Shown: piece by piece, positions 22,747-31,950 of the stretch | Position numbering within the stretch: the first letter of the stretch is position 1 | Layout of the letters: every line of letters starts with the position of its first letter | From: Pseudoxanthomonas sp. PXM01 | GTDB taxonomy: Bacteria; Pseudomonadota; Gammaproteobacteria; Xanthomonadales; Xanthomonadaceae | Reading direction: 5' to 3' | Length of the DNA stretch: 64,000 bases | Assembly (NCBI RefSeq): GCF_014851815.1 | Contig: NZ_JACVAJ010000001.1 | Coordinates: 868,001-932,000 of the forward strand | Translations under genes and position numbers: made by a program | Notes under the pieces: generated by a model | Told to the model about the DNA's origin: nothing | The model's database searches: none | The model's input: only the letters and a program-made list of their open reading frames with translations

Positions 22747-24621
22747 ATGGCGTACTACACCGTCCCGTGGCGTCGGCTCTTCGCGCGCGGCCCATGGCGG
22801 CGCAAGACCGTCGGCACGCGTGCCCGCCTGGACGCCCGTGTCCAGGCAAAACCGCAGCCGGCCCCGCCCAGCCTCGATACCCAGGTCCGCCAGCGACTGA
22901 ACCGCCTCTACGGCTGGAAGGGCGGCGAACGCGCCACCCCCAAGGACACCACCCCCGCACCGGAAGCCGTGGCCGCCGCACCAAGCGGTGGCCGCGTGAT
23001 GATGGGGCAGTCGAATCCCAGCCTGCTGACGATGGCGCGTCCGCCGTTCGCGGTGCAGGCGCTGAACAACCTCAGCTACGGCGCCACCGCCGCCACCGTC
23101 GCCGAGTTCAATGCACTGGGCAGCAGCGACCGCCAGCGACTGGCGAACTACGTGGACTGGCAGCTCAACTGGGACGCGATCGACGACAGCGCGGTGACCA
23201 ACCGTTTGACCGCGGGCGGCTACACCACGCTGAACAAGTCGCTGACGCAGCTCTGGGCGGACCACGTGGTGACGAATCCGGAGTACAGCATCCGCATCCG
23301 GCCCGCCAACGAAATCCAGCGCGCTGCGTTCGTGCGCGCGGTGTACTCGCGCCGCCAACTGCGCGAAGTGCTGGTCAACTTCTGGCACGACCACTTCAAC
23401 GTGCTGGGCAACGACTTCAACGCCGGCCCGGTGTTCGGCCACTACGACCGCGACGTGATCCGCGCCAATGCCAAGGGCAACTTCCGCGTGATGCTGGAAG
23501 CCGTGGCCCAGAGCACGGCGATGCTGTACTACCTGGACAACCTCAACAATTCCCGCTCGGGCCCGAACGAGAACTTCGCCCGCGAGCTGCTGGAGCTGCA
23601 CACTTTCGGCGCCGAGAACTACCTGGGCTTCATGGACCCGTTCCAGGTCCCGCCCTGCCCCGAGGACCCGGCCTACCCGATCGGCTACACCGACATCGAC
23701 GTGTACGAGACCTCGGCCGCGTTCACCGGCTGGTCGGCGAAGAACGGACATTGGCAGTTCCCCGCCGAGAACGACGGCACCTTCGTCTACCGGCAGTCGT
23801 GGCACGACGCCGGTCCCAAGTTCCTGCTCGGCATGCTGATCTATCCGGAACAGCCCGCGCTGAAGGACGGCCGCGACGTGCTGGACCGCCTGGCCAGCCA
23901 TCCGCGCGTGGCCAAGTTCATCTGCAAGAAACTGATCCGCCGCTTCATCAGCGATACGCCCAGGCAGGCGCTGATCGACAGCGCGGCGGCGATCTTCCGC
24001 GCCAACTGGCGCGCGCCGAACCAGATCGAACTGGTGCTGCGGCACATCCTGAATTCCGACGACTTCATCAACAGCTTCGGCCAGAAGAACCGCCGTCCGT
24101 TCGATACCGCCGTCGCCGCGATGCGCACGCTCGGCGGCGACTGGACGATCCGCCTGGATCACGGCCGCAGCGGCGACTTCATGTGGCTGTACGGCTTCAC
24201 CGGCCACACGCCATACAACTGGCCGGCGCCGAACGGCTATCCCGACAGCGGGCTGGCGTGGTCCGGTTCCAACTCGTTCGCGATGAGCTGGCGCCTGCTG
24301 GGCTGGCTGACCGAGAGCAAGGACGGCGACGTCCCCCTGCACCCGATCGTCGACACCACGCGCGCCAACGTCCCCGTCGCCACCTGGACCGCGAACACGC
24401 TGGTGACGTGGTGGTGCACACGCCTGCTGGGCTACCAGCCCGAGGCCGCACGCAAGCAGGCGCTGGTCGCGTTCCTGGCGCAGAACGGCGACCCGAACAC
24501 CTACGTCATCACCGACACCAATACGTGGCAGGGCAGCGACCTGAAGCGGCACTACAACCACGAGCGCCTGCGCAGCGTGGTGGCGCTGATCCTGATGACC
24601 CCCGAATTCATGAGCCGCTGA
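22747..24621 (+). CDS. DUF1800 family protein
   Basis: 624 residues. The N-terminal 80 residues are basic and proline-rich with no clear signal peptide. From about 90 the DUF1800 pattern runs: FAVQALNNLSYGATAATVAE, LREVLVNFWHDHFNV, FRVMLEAVAQSTAMLYYLDN and PNENFARELLELHTFG (the N-E/R-E-LLELH core), followed by FTGW and KFICKKLIRRFISD, and ending with LRSVVALILMTPEFMSR. The family is nearly always paired with a DUF1501 protein, as here (gap 7 bp). Function is unknown, though the two are thought to act outside the cytoplasm. With no export signal of its own, this protein may leave together with the Tat-targeted partner. Confidence 0.9.
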   Translation: MAYYTVPWRRLFARGPWRRKTVGTRARLDARVQAKPQPAPPSLDTQVRQRLNRLYGWKGGERATPKDTTPAPEAVAAAPSGGRVMMGQSNPSLLTMARPPFAVQALNNLSYGATAATVAEFNALGSSDRQRLANYVDWQLNWDAIDDSAVTNRLTAGGYTTLNKSLTQLWADHVVTNPEYSIRIRPANEIQRAAFVRAVYSRRQLREVLVNFWHDHFNVLGNDFNAGPVFGHYDRDVIRANAKGNFRVMLEAVAQSTAMLYYLDNLNNSRSGPNENFARELLELHTFGAENYLGFMDPFQVPPCPEDPAYPIGYTDIDVYETSAAFTGWSAKNGHWQFPAENDGTFVYRQSWHDAGPKFLLGMLIYPEQPALKDGRDVLDRLASHPRVAKFICKKLIRRFISDTPRQALIDSAAAIFRANWRAPNQIELVLRHILNSDDFINSFGQKNRRPFDTAVAAMRTLGGDWTIRLDHGRSGDFMWLYGFTGHTPYNWPAPNGYPDSGLAWSGSNSFAMSWRLLGWLTESKDGDVPLHPIVDTTRANVPVATWTANTLVTWWCTRLLGYQPEAARKQALVAFLAQNGDPNTYVITDTNTWQGSDLKRHYNHERLRSVVALILMTPEFMSR

Positions 24622-24628
24622 GGCCCCG

Positions 24629-26113
24629 ATGACCGACTTCCGACTCACCCGACGCGAATTCGTCAAAGGCTGCGGCGCAGCCGCCATCGTCGGCACCGCC
24701 GGCAGCAGCCTGATGTTCGCCGATCCCGTCGACGCCGCCGTCAACAGCTACGACACCGTGGTGCACCTGTTCCTGCGCGGCGGCATCGATGGCCTGAACC
24801 TGGTGGTGCCGATCGACGGCGTGGACCGCGGCTTCTACGAGGAAGCGCGCCCCAGCCTGAAGATCGACACCAGCGGTGCGTACGGCGCGTTGCCGCTGAC
24901 GCTGTCCGCCGGCACCGGTACCGGCTTCGGCCTGCACCCTTCGGCCAATGGCCTGCGCGACCTGTGGAACGACGGCAGGATGGCCATCGTGCACGCCTGC
25001 GGCATGGCGACGACGGTGACGCGCAGCCACTTCGACGCGCAGCTCTACATCGACCTGGGGACGCCGGGCAAATACGGCTCGCCGACCGGCTGGATGACGC
25101 GCGCGTGGGAAACGCGTCCCAACGGTACCGGCACCCTGCCCGCGCTGGGCGTGGGCGGCACGCAGCCGGCGGGCCTGATGGGCGCGATCGACGCGATGAC
25201 GATGAGCAGTCCGTCCGACTTCTCGCTCAACACCACGGCCTGGAGCTGGCAGCGCACGCGCACCGATTCGCCTGCCGGCCTGCGTGGCGTCAACGAAACC
25301 GTGGCCTCGCTGTGGAATGGCCAGACCGGCCTGGAAACCAGCGGTCGCCGTGCCGACGGCGCGCTGCGCCTGATCGGCCAGCAGGGTTACGCCAGCCTGC
25401 CGGCGACCTGGCCCAACAACGGCTTCGCGCAGCAGCTGTGGACCATCGCGCAGACCATCCGCTTCAACCTGGGCCTGCGTTACGCCACGCTGGATCTCGG
25501 TGGCTGGGATACCCACGAGGGCCAGGGCACGGCCGGCAGCGGTTACCACTACTACCAGAACAAGATCGCCGAACTCTCGCAGGCACTGTCCGCGTTCTAT
25601 GCCGAGCTCAACGGCACCGGCGAGATGGCGCGGGTGACGGTGGTGGTGCAGTCGGAGTTCGGCCGCCGCGTGCGCGCCAACGCCAACGGCGGCACCGACC
25701 ACGGCTACGGCAACCCTATGCTGGTGCTGGGCGGGCCGGTGAACGGTCGCCGCTTCTACGGCAGCTGGCCGGGCCTGAATCCGGAAATCCTGTCGCCGAC
25801 CTTCGGCGACGTGCCGGTGACCACCGACTATCGCCGCGTCATGTCGGAGATCCTGATCCGCCGCATGGGCAACGCCAACCTCAGTCAGGTCTTCCCCGGC
25901 TACACCGGCTATGCCCCGCTGGGCATCATGCAGGGCACCGACCTGGCACCGAAGGCAGACGACACGGCGGTCACCGCCACCTCGATCCCATCGTTGGTCG
26001 TACCGGACGCATCGTCACCGACGGCGCCCACGGAACCGCCCACCGAGCGCGCGGTGCCCGACTGGCAGCGCCGTGGCCCGGTGGACCGCATGCTGGTGCG
26101 GCGCGAGCGCTGA
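24629..26113 (+). CDS. DUF1501 family protein with Tat signal
   Basis: 494 residues. The N-terminus has a twin-arginine signal, TRREFVKGCGAAAIVGTAGS, with RR at residues 8-9, so it should be exported folded. The DUF1501 body shows VHLFLRGGIDGLNLVVPID, the catalytic-looking GWDTHEGQG, and VVQSEFGRRVRANANGGTDH (the sulfatase-like EFGR...DHG region), then MLVLGGPVNG. The family is related to alkaline phosphatase/sulfatase folds, with substrate unknown. The C-terminal 60 residues are a proline/threonine-rich tail. It forms a two-gene unit with the DUF1800 gene. Confidence 0.9.
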   Translation: MTDFRLTRREFVKGCGAAAIVGTAGSSLMFADPVDAAVNSYDTVVHLFLRGGIDGLNLVVPIDGVDRGFYEEARPSLKIDTSGAYGALPLTLSAGTGTGFGLHPSANGLRDLWNDGRMAIVHACGMATTVTRSHFDAQLYIDLGTPGKYGSPTGWMTRAWETRPNGTGTLPALGVGGTQPAGLMGAIDAMTMSSPSDFSLNTTAWSWQRTRTDSPAGLRGVNETVASLWNGQTGLETSGRRADGALRLIGQQGYASLPATWPNNGFAQQLWTIAQTIRFNLGLRYATLDLGGWDTHEGQGTAGSGYHYYQNKIAELSQALSAFYAELNGTGEMARVTVVVQSEFGRRVRANANGGTDHGYGNPMLVLGGPVNGRRFYGSWPGLNPEILSPTFGDVPVTTDYRRVMSEILIRRMGNANLSQVFPGYTGYAPLGIMQGTDLAPKADDTAVTATSIPSLVVPDASSPTAPTEPPTERAVPDWQRRGPVDRMLVRRER

Positions 26114-26188
26114 TTCGAAGGCGACTTGCCCTGGCTGCATCGTCGTGGTGAGCTAGGCGCTCGCCATGGATGCGGGGAGATCGCAAGG

Positions 26189-27208
26189 ATGCCTGTATCG
26201 CGTTCGTACCACCTGTGCTTCGTCTTGTTGCTGGTAGCCGCCGTAGGTGGCCTCGGATGGTGGATCGGGCGCACCCATTCCCCGGCGACCCGCGCCTCGG
26301 ATACCGCCGGTGCCGCGCCGACGGCCCAAGCGAACCCCGCGACGCCCGACCGCGCCGCGGGCAAGCCGCGACCACCCAACCGTCCGTTACCGGACCTGCA
26401 ACTGCCGTTGCGCGACGTGCTGCCCGACCTGCGTGCGCGCGCGAATGCGGGTGAGCCGGATGCCGCCTGCAGGCTCGCGGCCGAAATGGAGTACTGCGAC
26501 CGCATTGCGACACAGCTGTCCAGCCTCTCGGAGGCCATGAAATCGACGAACGTCCGCCTCCCGCAAGGCACCAGGATGACGCCCGAACTGCAGGCGACGG
26601 TTCGCCAGACGCAACAGGCGATGGCGGCCGGCGCAGAACGCATGCTGCAGGAAAGCGCGCACTGCGAGGGCGTCCCTGCGGTCAGTGCCAACCAACGCCT
26701 GCAGTACTGGCGCACCGCGGCCAGCGGCGGCAACGTGGTGGCGATGCGCCACTATGCGGTCGGCAACGCATTCCGGATGAACGAAATGCTGCAGAACCTG
26801 GACAATCTGCGCATCTACCAGCGCGAAGCGGAGACCTTCGCCAAGCGCGCGGTCGCCGAAGGCGACCTGTCTACGGTCCTCGCACTTGCCGCAGCCCACA
26901 ATCCCGCCCAACCCGGCCAACGCCACCTGCTGGCGCAGGCGGTGACGCCCGACCGGTCGCAGGCTCTCGCGCTCTATCTGTATGCGCAGTCGCTGATGCG
27001 CGATGACGAGCGTTTCGCCACGCCACGGACATTCATCGAGCAGACCGTGCGCAATCTGGAGCAGGATCTGGACGCCCCCGCTCTGGCCCGCGCGCGGGCG
27101 CAGGCGGCGGACCACATGCGCGCGCAGCCGACACTCTTCGCGAACGTGCAGGGTGCGATGTTCGGATACACCCGCGACGTGGAGCGCCAGGAGTGCGCAT
27201 CCCCATAG
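26189..27208 (+). CDS. Membrane-anchored helical-repeat (Sel1/TPR-like) protein
   Basis: 339 residues. One N-terminal hydrophobic segment (YHLCFVLLLVAAVGGLGWWI) anchors it, leaving the rest periplasmic after a proline/alanine linker (residues 35-75). The soluble part has pairs of helices with DAACRLAAEMEYC, LQYWRTAASGGNVVAMRHYA and QALALYLYAQSLMRDDERF, the A-x3-G-x2-A pattern of Sel1 or tetratricopeptide-type repeats, but not regular enough for a firm family call. Start at 26189 chosen for AAGG upstream and because it opens directly into the anchor. It follows the DUF1501 gene by 75 bp and is convergent with the epimerase-like gene (13 bp). Role unknown. Confidence 0.7.
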   Translation: MPVSRSYHLCFVLLLVAAVGGLGWWIGRTHSPATRASDTAGAAPTAQANPATPDRAAGKPRPPNRPLPDLQLPLRDVLPDLRARANAGEPDAACRLAAEMEYCDRIATQLSSLSEAMKSTNVRLPQGTRMTPELQATVRQTQQAMAAGAERMLQESAHCEGVPAVSANQRLQYWRTAASGGNVVAMRHYAVGNAFRMNEMLQNLDNLRIYQREAETFAKRAVAEGDLSTVLALAAAHNPAQPGQRHLLAQAVTPDRSQALALYLYAQSLMRDDERFATPRTFIEQTVRNLEQDLDAPALARARAQAADHMRAQPTLFANVQGAMFGYTRDVERQECASP

Positions 27209-27221
27209 CCGGTGCGCGGCC

Positions 27222-28364
27222 TCACCCCGTTCGCGCGTGCCACGCCTTCAGCAACTCCGCTTCCTTCTCGCGGGTGATACCTGCATTGAGCTTGGCCTGG
27301 CGCTCGGCCGGCAGGCTGCGGAACCACGCCAGCAGGTCCTGCACGGTGGTGGCCAGCGGACGGAACGTCAGGCCGGCGGCGATCGCGCGCTGGTTGCTGA
27401 CCGAGCCGTAGCCGGCGTATTCGCTGTCCTTGGACGGCACCCAGATCGGCAGGCCGACCTGCTGTTCTTCCAGGAACTTCGGCGTCACGTGCGTCAGCGT
27501 CATGCCGCCGCCGGTCACGGCCTGGCAGCCGTGCAGCATGGCGTCCATCGACAGCGTGTAGTCCGGGCCGCAGGCGTTGAAGACACCGAGGGTCTTCGCT
27601 TCGGCCAGGCGGATCATCCATTCGCCCAGGTCGCGGCCATCGATGATCTGGATGGGGTCGCTGCCCTCGCCCGGCACCAGGATCTCGCCACCCTGCGCCA
27701 CCCGGTGCGGCCAATAGGTGAAGCGGTCGGTCTCGTCGCGCGGGCCGACGATGTAGCCCGGGCGCACGATGGTGACGTTCTTGCCGAACTGCTTGTGCGC
27801 TTCGGCTTCGCTCAGCGCCTTCAGCGGGCCGTACAGACCGCCGATGTCGGCGCGCAGCGATTCCTGCGTCTCCGCCATCGCATCCTTGCCCTTGTACTGC
27901 GCCAGCGCCGAGGTCTCGTTGATGCCGGGCTTGCTGCCATCGGCATAGACCGAGATGGTCGAGATGAAAAGGTAGTGGCCCACATTGCCCTTCAGCACCT
28001 TGCCGGCGTCGCGCACCCAGAACGGCAGGCTGGTGGGGTTGTCGATGCAGACATCCCACTTCCGCCCCTTCAGCGCGGACAGATCGCCGGTGTTGCGGTC
28101 GCCGTGCAGTTGTTCGACCTCGGACGGCCACTCGGGCGAAGGCCGCTTGCCGCGGTTGAACAGCGTGACCTTGTGGCCGCGCTTCAGCGCGTAGTCCACC
28201 TGGAACGGCCCGGTGAAGCCGGTACCGCCGAGGATCAGGATGTTCAGCGGCTTGGCCGCCTTGCCGACGGGCTTGGCCTCGTTGGCAGCGGACGCGAACG
28301 ACGGCAACGCGGCCGCGGCAGCGGCCAATGCGCCCAGCTTGAACAGGTCACGACGGGTGGTCAT
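27222..28364 (-). CDS. Tat-exported NAD-dependent epimerase/dehydratase-like protein
   Basis: 380 residues from ATG at 28364. The protein opens MTTRRDLFKLGALAAAAAAL, a twin-arginine signal ending at ASA, so it should fold in the cytoplasm with bound cofactor and be exported. The Rossmann motif ILILGGTGFTGPFQVDYALK follows at about 42-61, with LFNRGKRPSPEWP as the NADP-type second strand, FISTISVYAD as the active-site Ser/Tyr region, and VRPGYIVGPRDETDRFTYW. The core is the extended SDR / NAD-epimerase fold. Exported SDRs of this kind are uncommon and have no known substrate. Reading further upstream stays open only through the 42-bp repeat and is unlikely to be coding. Confidence 0.85.
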   Translation of the reverse strand: MTTRRDLFKLGALAAAAAALPSFASAANEAKPVGKAAKPLNILILGGTGFTGPFQVDYALKRGHKVTLFNRGKRPSPEWPSEVEQLHGDRNTGDLSALKGRKWDVCIDNPTSLPFWVRDAGKVLKGNVGHYLFISTISVYADGSKPGINETSALAQYKGKDAMAETQESLRADIGGLYGPLKALSEAEAHKQFGKNVTIVRPGYIVGPRDETDRFTYWPHRVAQGGEILVPGEGSDPIQIIDGRDLGEWMIRLAEAKTLGVFNACGPDYTLSMDAMLHGCQAVTGGGMTLTHVTPKFLEEQQVGLPIWVPSKDSEYAGYGSVSNQRAIAAGLTFRPLATTVQDLLAWFRSLPAERQAKLNAGITREKEAELLKAWHARTG

Positions 28365-28620
28365 GCGGGTGCTCCCCAGCGGTGTCAGGAAAGCGACTAG
28401 ATAGCACTGCCATCGGCGTACTACCCCTGCCGGAAGTCGTTGTGACTTCCTGTGCGCCCACATGGACGGCCGGGGCACAGGTTCCGGAGGGCGGTGCACG
28501 AGGCGTCCGACGCGAGGATGCAAGGACGCAGCGGGCGGGGCCAGGGCGCCAAGCCCTGGCGCGACCATGACGGCCTCGGGGACCCCACGCCCACAGCTGG
28601 AGCACGGAAGAGGGCCGAAA
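28365..28620. other. Intergenic space with one clear hairpin, no gene seen
   Basis: Between the epimerase-like gene and the tandem repeat. GCCAGGGC (28540-28547) and GCCCTGGC (28553-28560) form a perfect 8-bp stem with a 5-base loop. Near 28411-28425 there is GGCGTACTACCCC, with a single GTAC half-site upstream of the epimerase gene. No convincing open frame or RNA gene was found. Confidence 0.4.
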
Positions 28621-28900
28621 ACATCCAGCGTTGGATCTCCCGGACGGAATGATGGATCCGAAACATCCAACGCCCGATCTTTTCGATGGAAAGGCCGATC
28701 AAAAACATCGAACGCTGGATCTTTCTGGTGCAACGACCGATCAAAAACATCCATCGCTGGATCTTTTCGATGGAACGACCGATGAAAAACATCCACCGCC
28801 GGATCTTTCTGATGGAACGACCGATCAGAAACATCCAACACCGGATCTTTTTGATGGAACGGCCCATCAGAAGGATGCAACGCCGAACCATTTTGTGAGA
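28621..28900. repeat. 42-bp tandem repeat, seven copies
   Basis: Units begin at 28621, 28663, 28705, 28747, 28789, 28831 and 28873, an exact 42-bp step; the last is strongly diverged. Consensus opens ACATCCAACGCTGGATCTTT and continues TCGATGGAACGACCGATCAA. Each unit holds the inverted repeat ATCCA/TGGAT and two GATC sites. The period is a multiple of three, so several frames stay open by construction, on both strands. Substitutions in units 2-6 fall 6:4:4 across codon positions, which gives no sign of selection on protein. Base composition is much richer in A/T than its surroundings. Confidence 0.85.
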
Positions 28901-29034
28901 GGAAGGGCTCAGGATCGGACCGGGCTCGGCGCACGACGGCGCCGCCTCATCGGACCCGCGGCGGTGGCCACGGCCGCCCTCCCCCGTCCCGTGCGTTGAA
29001 CCCTTCGGGGACCCCTGACCCATGGAGTGACGCG

Positions 29035-29928
29035 ATGCCCGCTTCCCAGTCGTTGATGACCACCCGCCGCGGCGAGTTCCGCACGCTGTACCGCGCCCTC
29101 GCCCGCAAGCCTGCTGCCTTCGCCTCCACGCCGATCGTGTTCTGCGAAGGCGACTCGTGGTTCTCCACGCCGCTGTCGATGAACCTGCTCGACTGGCTGG
29201 TGTACCCGGCACCGGAAGACGAGAAGAAAGGCGTGCCGCTGTTCGGCGCCGGCGGCCTGTTCTTCCGCACCGAAGACAGCGGCGACCTGGCCGTCGACAT
29301 GTTCACCGCACGCGGCATCCGCGACCTGTCCACGTGGTACCGCGGCTTCGAGTTCGACCTGGTGCTGATCAGCGCCGGCGGCAATGATTTCGTCGACCGC
29401 TTCCTGCAGACGACCTTCCGCGGCGCGGCACCGATGACCCCGGCCGCCGCCTTCCGGCGCGTCGTGGCCACCGGGCGCTACGACGAAGTGCGGGAGCGCT
29501 ACCGCGCCTTCATCACCGCCTTCCAGGCGATCCGCCCGCACACGCCGATCCTGGCCCATACCTACGACTACCCGCGCGAACTCGGCCGCGCCGCGCAGCT
29601 GACGCTGGGCAACCTGGGTGCTGCCGCGTTGCTGAAAAAGGGCGTAGGCCCGTGGATCGGCAACAACATTGCGCACGTGCTGCCGCGCATCGAACAGCAG
29701 CGCGAGTTCGCCCGCTTGATGATCGACGGCTTCGTCGACCACGTGCTGATCCCGCTGCGCGACGACCGCAGCACCGGCAAGGTGTTCGACTTCGTCGACC
29801 TGCGTGGCGTGCTGACCAGCAGCAATCAGTGGTTCGATGAGATGCATCCGACAGGCGCGGGTTTCGCCGCGCTGGCGACGAAGTTCCGCCAGCAAATGCG
29901 AGCGAAGCTGGAGATCAAGCTGGGGTGA
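29035..29928 (+). CDS. SGNH/GDSL-type hydrolase
   Basis: 297 residues from ATG at 29035, with GGAG eight bases upstream. The SGNH blocks are recognisable: block I as FCEGDSWF with nucleophile S41, block III as LISAGGND with N117, and block V as FDEMHPTGAGF with D268 and H271. The oxyanion glycine is probably G78-region GAGGLFF. Family members are esterases or acyl hydrolases. No signal peptide is seen, so it may act in the cytoplasm. The gene stands alone between the tandem repeat and a convergent MFS transporter gene; its substrate cannot be inferred from neighbours. Confidence 0.75.
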   Translation: MPASQSLMTTRRGEFRTLYRALARKPAAFASTPIVFCEGDSWFSTPLSMNLLDWLVYPAPEDEKKGVPLFGAGGLFFRTEDSGDLAVDMFTARGIRDLSTWYRGFEFDLVLISAGGNDFVDRFLQTTFRGAAPMTPAAAFRRVVATGRYDEVRERYRAFITAFQAIRPHTPILAHTYDYPRELGRAAQLTLGNLGAAALLKKGVGPWIGNNIAHVLPRIEQQREFARLMIDGFVDHVLIPLRDDRSTGKVFDFVDLRGVLTSSNQWFDEMHPTGAGFAALATKFRQQMRAKLEIKLG

Positions 29929-29986
29929 TGCGCCACATGGTTTCGCAGGATGGGTATCGCCTTCGGCTCCATCCATCCCGCATCCG

Positions 29987-31258
29987 CTAGTGCCAGGTAT
30001 CTTCCAGATACCGCGGCCGACACGCCAGGTAACCACCGATCACCAGCACCACGATGCACGCGCCGAGGAACGCCATCGGCAGTCCCCAGCCATGCGTGTA
30101 GTCGTGCAGCAGGCCGAAGGTCAGCGGGCCGGCGCAGGACAGCGAGTAACCCACGCCCTGCATGAAGCCGGACAGCGAGGCCGAACCCTCGGGCGTGCGC
30201 GTGCGCAGGTTGATCATGGTGAGCGACAGCGGAAACGTGCTGGGGCCCAGGCCCAACAGAGCCACCCACAACCACGGTGCCGCCATCGGCGCCAACAGCA
30301 GGCCGGCGAATGCCGCCGCATAGAAGCCTGCGCAAACCACCACCACGATGAAGGGATTGCGCATGCGCACGGCGATCTGTGGCATGGTCAGCGACGCCAC
30401 CAGTCCCAGTGCCGAGAACAGCGCGACCATCGTGCCGCCCAGCGCAGGCGTACCACCGGCTTCGACCAGCAGTTTCGGCAGCCAGGTGAACATCGAATAC
30501 GTCACCAGCGAGGTCATGCCGAACATCAGCGCCATGCCCCAGGCCACCGGCGAGCGCCAGGCGCGGCCGGTCGGACGCGGTGCCGCCAGTTCGGGCGCTT
30601 CGTCATCGACGGTCACCGCCGCGTCATGTACGCGTGCCAGCGGGCTTCTGTGTGCCCGCTCCTGCCAGAGCAGCAGGCACCACGGCACGGCTGCAGCGGC
30701 GGCGAACACCGCCCACAGGCCCAGCGAAACTCGCCAGCCGGCCGCGTCCATCACCGGCACCGCGACCAGCGCCGGCAAAATGGTGCCGGCCTGCAGCACG
30801 GTGATGTACAGCGTGCTGACCGTGCCGACGCGGTCGGCGAAGTAGCGCTTCACCAACGGCGGCAGCACGATGTTGCCGATGCCCATGCCGGCCAGCGCGG
30901 TCAGCGAGGCCGCCATCAATGCCGGCGTGTCGCCGGCCGCACTGCGCAGCAGCAGGCCGAGCAGCGCCAGCAGCATCGCCAGCAGCGCCGTCCGCTCCAG
31001 GCCGATGCGGTGCGCCAGCGCCGGCGTGGCCGCGCCGAACAGCGCGAACGCGGCGGTCGGCAGCATGCCGAACACCCCGGTCATGGTGGCACCGAAACCG
31101 AACGTATCGCCCAGCGTGCCAAGCAGCGGTGTCAGTGAGGTCACTGCGGTGCGCAGGTTGAAGGCCGACAGCACGATGCCCAGCAGCACCAGGCCACGAC
31201 CGGACCAGAGCGCGGCCGGCGCGGTGGGGAGTGTCTTCGTTGGATCCATGGCCGTCAT
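29987..31258 (-). CDS. MFS transporter, CynX/NimT (cyanate/nitroimidazole-type) family
   Basis: 423 residues with 12 membrane helices and a central cytoplasmic loop (about 205-235, with VDDEAPELAAPRPTGRAWRS). The CynX-type pattern is seen in LSAFNLRTAVTSLTPLLGTL at the first helix and loop, LAGMGIGNIVLPPLVKRYF around helix 4, and GLGPSTFPLSLTMINLRT in the second half, followed by LSGFMQGVGYSLSCAGPL. In this family CynX is linked to cyanate and NimT to nitroimidazole export; nothing here sets the substrate. Convergent with the SGNH gene. Confidence 0.85.
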   Translation of the reverse strand: MTAMDPTKTLPTAPAALWSGRGLVLLGIVLSAFNLRTAVTSLTPLLGTLGDTFGFGATMTGVFGMLPTAAFALFGAATPALAHRIGLERTALLAMLLALLGLLLRSAAGDTPALMAASLTALAGMGIGNIVLPPLVKRYFADRVGTVSTLYITVLQAGTILPALVAVPVMDAAGWRVSLGLWAVFAAAAAVPWCLLLWQERAHRSPLARVHDAAVTVDDEAPELAAPRPTGRAWRSPVAWGMALMFGMTSLVTYSMFTWLPKLLVEAGGTPALGGTMVALFSALGLVASLTMPQIAVRMRNPFIVVVVCAGFYAAAFAGLLLAPMAAPWLWVALLGLGPSTFPLSLTMINLRTRTPEGSASLSGFMQGVGYSLSCAGPLTFGLLHDYTHGWGLPMAFLGACIVVLVIGGYLACRPRYLEDTWH

Positions 31259-31398
31259 TATCGGCGATGGCGTGCGACAGGACGTCGCACCGCCGGGGAC
31301 GGTGTGTCCTGGACGCTCCGGCCGTTCACTTCCGGGCTGGACGCGCAGGAACCGTGGGGCGCCGCGCGCGCCCTGTCATCCCGGCGATGCCGCGCGTT

Positions 31399-31950
31399 TC
31401 AGTGGGCCGTCGCGGCCCGCGGTTGCGTGGAATGACACAGGCGGTTCAACGCCTGCACGAGGTCGCGGTTCGCGAACGCCAGGCCGCGCTGCAGTTCCGC
31501 ATGCAGTTCCTTCTCGCTGCCCGCCCAATTGAGGGTGGTGGCCTTGGGGCGGATGACGAACGCGGGATGGTCATCGACCGATACATCGAGCACCACGACC
31601 GGTGTGTTCACCTGATTGGTCTGGCTCATGTAGAGCCGCTTCAGCCGCACGGTGACAGCGAGTCCCTCCGCCGTCGGTGCCGCCGCCAGGCCGGACTGCA
31701 CCAGCTGCTCGCGCAGCAGCCGTGCGGCGTCCTCGAAGCGGAGGTCGAACTTTCCGTACATGCCGGCCGATTCGCCCTGTGGCCTGTCGTCGACAACCTC
31801 CACCAGGCGTGCAGGACACGCCAGTGCGGCGGTGGTTTCCGTCAGCGCGAGGCGGTCTGCCCGGATCGCCGTCGCCTCCATCGGCGTGATCGAGGCGCAG
31901 CCCGCCAGCAACGCCACGGCTGCCGCCATGGCGCTACGGACCAGGATCAA
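31399..31950 (-). CDS. Predicted lipoprotein of unknown function
   Basis: 183 residues. Signal peptide with lipobox LLAGC (cysteine at 18) and a following ASITPM, so outer-membrane retention is likely (no Asp at +2). The mature part contains CPARLVEVVDDRPQGESAGM, a beta-strand-rich middle, and SEKELHAELQRGLAFANRDL at the end. The fold could resemble YajG-like or DUF-type periplasmic lipoproteins, but I do not recognise a family with confidence. Its ATG overlaps the stop of the upstream exported protein by four bases, so the two are translationally coupled and probably work together. Confidence 0.7.
   Translation of the reverse strand: MILVRSAMAAAVALLAGCASITPMEATAIRADRLALTETTAALACPARLVEVVDDRPQGESAGMYGKFDLRFEDAARLLREQLVQSGLAAAPTAEGLAVTVRLKRLYMSQTNQVNTPVVVLDVSVDDHPAFVIRPKATTLNWAGSEKELHAELQRGLAFANRDLVQALNRLCHSTQPRAATAH

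Noticed and set aside
28621-28900. CRISPR array.
   Set aside because: The units follow each other directly with no unique spacers, and no cas genes are near.
28365-28934. N-terminal extension of the epimerase-like protein through the 42-bp repeat.
   Set aside because: The Tat signal begins at 28364 and must be at the N-terminus; the extension is repeat-derived.
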